This document shows, in pieces, positions 61,020-64,000 of a stretch of 64,000 nt of DNA (its first letter is position 1; each line of letters opens with the position of its first letter). The position numbers and the translations under genes were made by a program. The notes beneath the pieces are model-generated. The model was given only the letters and a program-made list of their open reading frames with translations. It was not told the origin of the DNA and made no database searches. The stretch spans positions 1-64,000 of the forward strand of contig NBAY01000013.1 of assembly GCA_002794775.1 (NCBI GenBank), read 5' to 3'. This DNA comes from Porodaedalea pini (taxonomy: Eukaryota; Basidiomycota; Agaricomycetes; Hymenochaetales; Hymenochaetaceae).

Positions 61020-64000
61020 CACTGCGTTTTAGGGGGTCCTACCGCACCCCCGTGTAGTCCTTTGAAGGTAATCTATACGCATGTATACCAGTCGTAGAGT
61101 AGTATTACTATACAAAATGCTATTAGATATGTTAAATATAATATAGGAGTGACTAGTCAAATTTTTGTAGGCAAGCTATTACAATCAGTTGTGATAGGAA
61201 GGTATTTATCTACTAGACATTTCGTGTGAGATTCAATAGGACACCTACGCGGCTCGGGCAGATCTGCGTAGTTGCCATACGCAGCTTATCACGAAATTAG
61301 GTTTGTGTAGATTATCTTCCCCACATAGATAAGATTACCGAGGTTGAGATTTGTGAGACGCGCGCAGCGCTAAGTCCCCGCAGCGCGACGCGACGCGCTG
61401 CACATCTATGCTCCTTCATTTCTAACTTCGACCACGTCACTCACCTGCTCTCTATTATGGCGCCCGACAAAAAAGACAGCAAGTACAAATACAAGAAGAA
61501 AGTCCGTATATGCAAATGCCAACGCTGTCTTCAAGAAACGAACGGCACGGGTCAAAAGTTGCCCACCTATACGGTCGAACGACACATGCAGATAGACCAA
61601 GTGATGCCGGCTCGCGACTCAAGATATACCTCTCAACCTTTCCGAGCACCAACCAGGGCAACAGCAACAGCGACCGTCTCGTCATCAGCAACAGCAGCAA
61701 CAGCAGCAAATGCCTCATCAACAGGAACAGCAGCAGCAACAGTGTCCGCGGCAGAGCAAGACCCAGGGCTTCTCCTCACAGACGACGATGATTTCGGTGG
61801 ATTCCCCGACGGATCAGATGACGTGGGTGCTTGGAACGGGGAAATGGGCGACGAGGAGGTCGGAATGGAGGTGGACGGCAGCGAGACTGCGCATGGTGCG
61901 TAGACATGATTCTGTCACCACATCTGATCCCTTACATTTGCTCCATGTATCTCAGCTGCCGATGCTGCTCCCGGAAGGCCACCGCTTCAGAATTACTCTG
62001 TCCCTGAAGACCTTGCTCATCCGACCTACATGTTTGAAGTCCCGGACCCGCCTCCGCCTCCAGCAACCATTCTTAGAAATGCTGATGGCACACTCTTCTG
62101 GAGAATAGTCCTTCTACTTGTCTGTTGGCTTCATTTGACGTACCACCTGCCGTTCCGAGGGTGTGATCTCATTTTACAAGTCCTCAAGCTCGTTTTTGGT
62201 CTCCTCCAAGCCTTTCCTGATGGCTCGACTCCAATTTTTACTCTCAACTCAACGTTCCGCAAGCTAAACTTTCAAGATACATTCCTAATAATGCCAATGT
62301 GTCCAAACTGCCGCTGCATCGTCCCTCATGACTCGCCGCCTTCCACAGTCTGCTCAACTTGTGAAATCCCCTTATTCAGTTGCAAAGATGACTTTCCAGA
62401 CATCAAGACTCAAGATCAAGAGATTCTAGTAAAATATGCTTTCAATCCGATCACTATACAGCTAGCCGAACTACTCAGCCGTGAAGGGATGGAAGACCTA
62501 TTGGACTCCTGGCGATCACGTGAAACGAAACCTGGCGAAATGCGTGATATCATGGATGGCGAGATCTGGAATACGATCAATGGACCGGATGGTAGGTTTT
62601 TTTTTGATAATAGTCCAGATCGCTGGAGCAAGGATGAGCTTCGCATCGCAATAACGCTCGGATTTGATGGGTGAGTTTCATTTTCTTTATTTATTTTCAT
62701 AATTACCTACATTTCTGTTTTATTTTGCAGATTCGGCTACCAGCACAGTAAATATGCTGGCACACACTCCTCAGACGCGCTGTCATGCTGCATAGTAAAC
62801 CTCCCGATTCAATTCAGGTAAGTAACTCAGTCATTCTCTCCCTTTCTTTTCGTTTTTAATAACCGTACATTAATAGATATCGGCCGCGATACTTGCTGCT
62901 CTGCGGCATATTCCCTGGTCCAAAGGCACCCGACAGTGAGCAGACGCAACATATACTGGTCCCTTTCGTGGACGATCTCATTCGTCTGTTCGAGGAAGGC
63001 GTCATCATCATTACGCCCCATTATCCAGAAGGTATGTATTGTCTATCTCTATGGCATGCTATTGCGATGATTATTCATTGTAGGACGTCTTGTTCGTCTC
63101 ATACTCATCGCCGTGTGCTGCGATCACCCGGCACTCTGTCGGGTGTGCGGTTTCGCTGATCATGGACATGCAATGTTTTGCACTCGGTGTAAGGCTCCTC
63201 ACAAAGACTTGGCAACCCCCGCAGGACTAACAGATGGTAATTTCATTTTATTAAGTGAGAATAAGTGATTTTATAGTTTTTACTAGGATTTCCTCCTCGA
63301 ACCGGTGAAGAACAACGCCAGCTCGCTTTCCAGTACCGGACGGCCGATGATGAGGAGAAAGAGGCGCTCTTCAGCGAGCATGGTGCTAGTTACACAGAAC
63401 TAGCGAGGCTTTGCTATTTTGATCCCGTCCGTATGACGGTGATCAATCCGATGCACAACATACTATTAGGTTTGTTTTTTGTCTTTCATTTTTTTTTTTC
63501 GCGCATATGTGAACTCATTAATAACATTTAGGGATCATGAAGTCTCAGTGGCACGACTCTTGGATCAAGACAGACGCTCTGTGTGAGCGTACGAAGCCCG
63601 GGCTTGTACGGCGTGAGCTAGACTTGCTCAATGAATATCTTGGCGAGGAAAGTATTATATTTTATAACTGATCTTTATAAACTAACTTAATATGCTTTGT
63701 CTAGTTCGAAATGCCGTCCTGGGTAGGACGACTCCCCTCCAGCGTTGGCTATCCAGCGGCCGGCTCACTGAGTGCTGACGAATACAAGGGCCTTGCACTC
63801 GCATACCTTCCTGTCATTGTAAGTCGCCTGTCATTTTTCCCCCTGACAGAACACGCGTCGTCTCTGGCTCCTCGCATTTCTAACTAGAGTTTCTTTTAGA
63901 TCCCCTTTGTCTGGTCTGAGTGGCAACCGTTCGCCGCCGAAGAGCACAAGAAGAAACACAAGAAATGGCAGCAAGGACAGAAGCAAGGCAAGACAGACCC
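61020..64000 (+). mobile_element. Plavaka/tnp2-type (CACTA-like) DNA transposon, left part
   Basis: The transposase gene at 61457 onward defines the element, which continues past the window. A plausible left end is CACTGCGTTTTAGGGGG at 61020, since CACTA-superfamily ends start CACT. An internal inverted repeat (GGGGGT...ACCCCC, about 61032-61051) follows. The opposite end and any 3-bp target duplication lie outside, so the boundary is a proposal. Confidence 0.75.
61457..64000 (+). CDS. Plavaka/tnp2 transposase (partial, runs off the window)
   Basis: Start at 61457 with MAPDKKDSKYKYKKKVRICK and a CX2C/H N-terminal segment (CKCQRCLQE...H), then an Ala/Thr-rich, CAG-like repeat linker (61670-61760) and an acidic patch. 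The core includes MPMCPNCRCIVPHDSPPSTV, CSTCEIPLFSC, RSRETKPGEMRDIMDGEIWN, SPDRWSKDELRIAITLGFDG, FGYQHSKYAGTHSSDALSCC, YRPRYLLLCGIFPGPKAPDS and LVPFVDDLIRLFEEGVIIIT. Next are a CX2C knuckle (CRVCGFADHGHAMFCTRCKA) and FDPVRMTVINPMHNILLGIM. The conserved Asp of LGFDGF and of VDDLI fit the first catalytic acids of the tnp2/Plavaka RNase-H-like domain. At least seven short introns occur. No frameshift is evident, so the copy may be functional as far as it can be seen. Confidence 0.88.

Overview
The window is nuclear DNA of a filamentous fungus, most likely a basidiomycete of the Agaricomycetes. The genes are compact and cut by many 50-90 nt introns, and cytosolic and mitochondrial ribosomal proteins sit among ordinary housekeeping genes. 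There are a membrane-anchored A1 aspartic protease, a Zn2Cys6 regulator and, at the right edge, a Plavaka/tnp2-type DNA transposon of the kind common in basidiomycetes. No bacterial, viral, CRISPR, rRNA or tRNA feature was recognised. Exon borders were read by eye, so gene ends are firmer than internal splice sites.

Layout, left to right. 0.5-5.3 kb: a divergent pair, a mitochondrial iron-dependent hydroxyacid-oxoacid transhydrogenase (-) and an aspartic protease (+). 5.8-16.9 kb: a PPR protein (-), SIN1/AVO1 of TORC2 (-), AP-2 sigma (-) divergent from a tyrosine-phosphatase-family gene (+), ribosomal uL29 (-), and a Spd1/Dif1-type ribonucleotide reductase inhibitor (+). 16.9-21.4 kb holds no recognisable gene. 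21.4-32 kb: a C2H2 regulator, MIX23, a GILT-family thiol reductase, YOS1 (-), mitochondrial uL22m, OST1, and a secreted orphan (-). 32.6-40.3 kb: RRN3 (-) and a Zn2Cys6 regulator (-), separated by a 1.5 kb AT-rich island containing about 1 kb with no CpG. 40.7-50.3 kb: HIS6 (+) with an overlapping uORF, the K+/H+ antiporter KHA1 (-), a DUF2458-like gene (-) divergent from ribosomal uL3 (+), and AMMECR1 (+). 50.4-59.4 kb: a second PPR protein (-), an alpha/beta hydrolase lacking its catalytic Ser and His (-), ribosomal eS7 (+), and an atypical Rab GTPase with a long insertion (+). 61.0-64.0 kb: the left part of a Plavaka element, running off the window.

There is no metabolic gene cluster. The genes are independent housekeeping functions, with several tight divergent pairs (YOS1/uL22m, DUF2458/uL3, AP-2 sigma/phosphatase, Zn2Cys6/HIS6). 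The least ordinary signals are the CpG-free repeat island at 35.5-36.5 kb, three introns that use GC rather than GT donors, the uORF whose stop overlaps the HIS6 start, the degenerate hydrolase and the Rab with a large insert. I found no convincing new multi-gene system.
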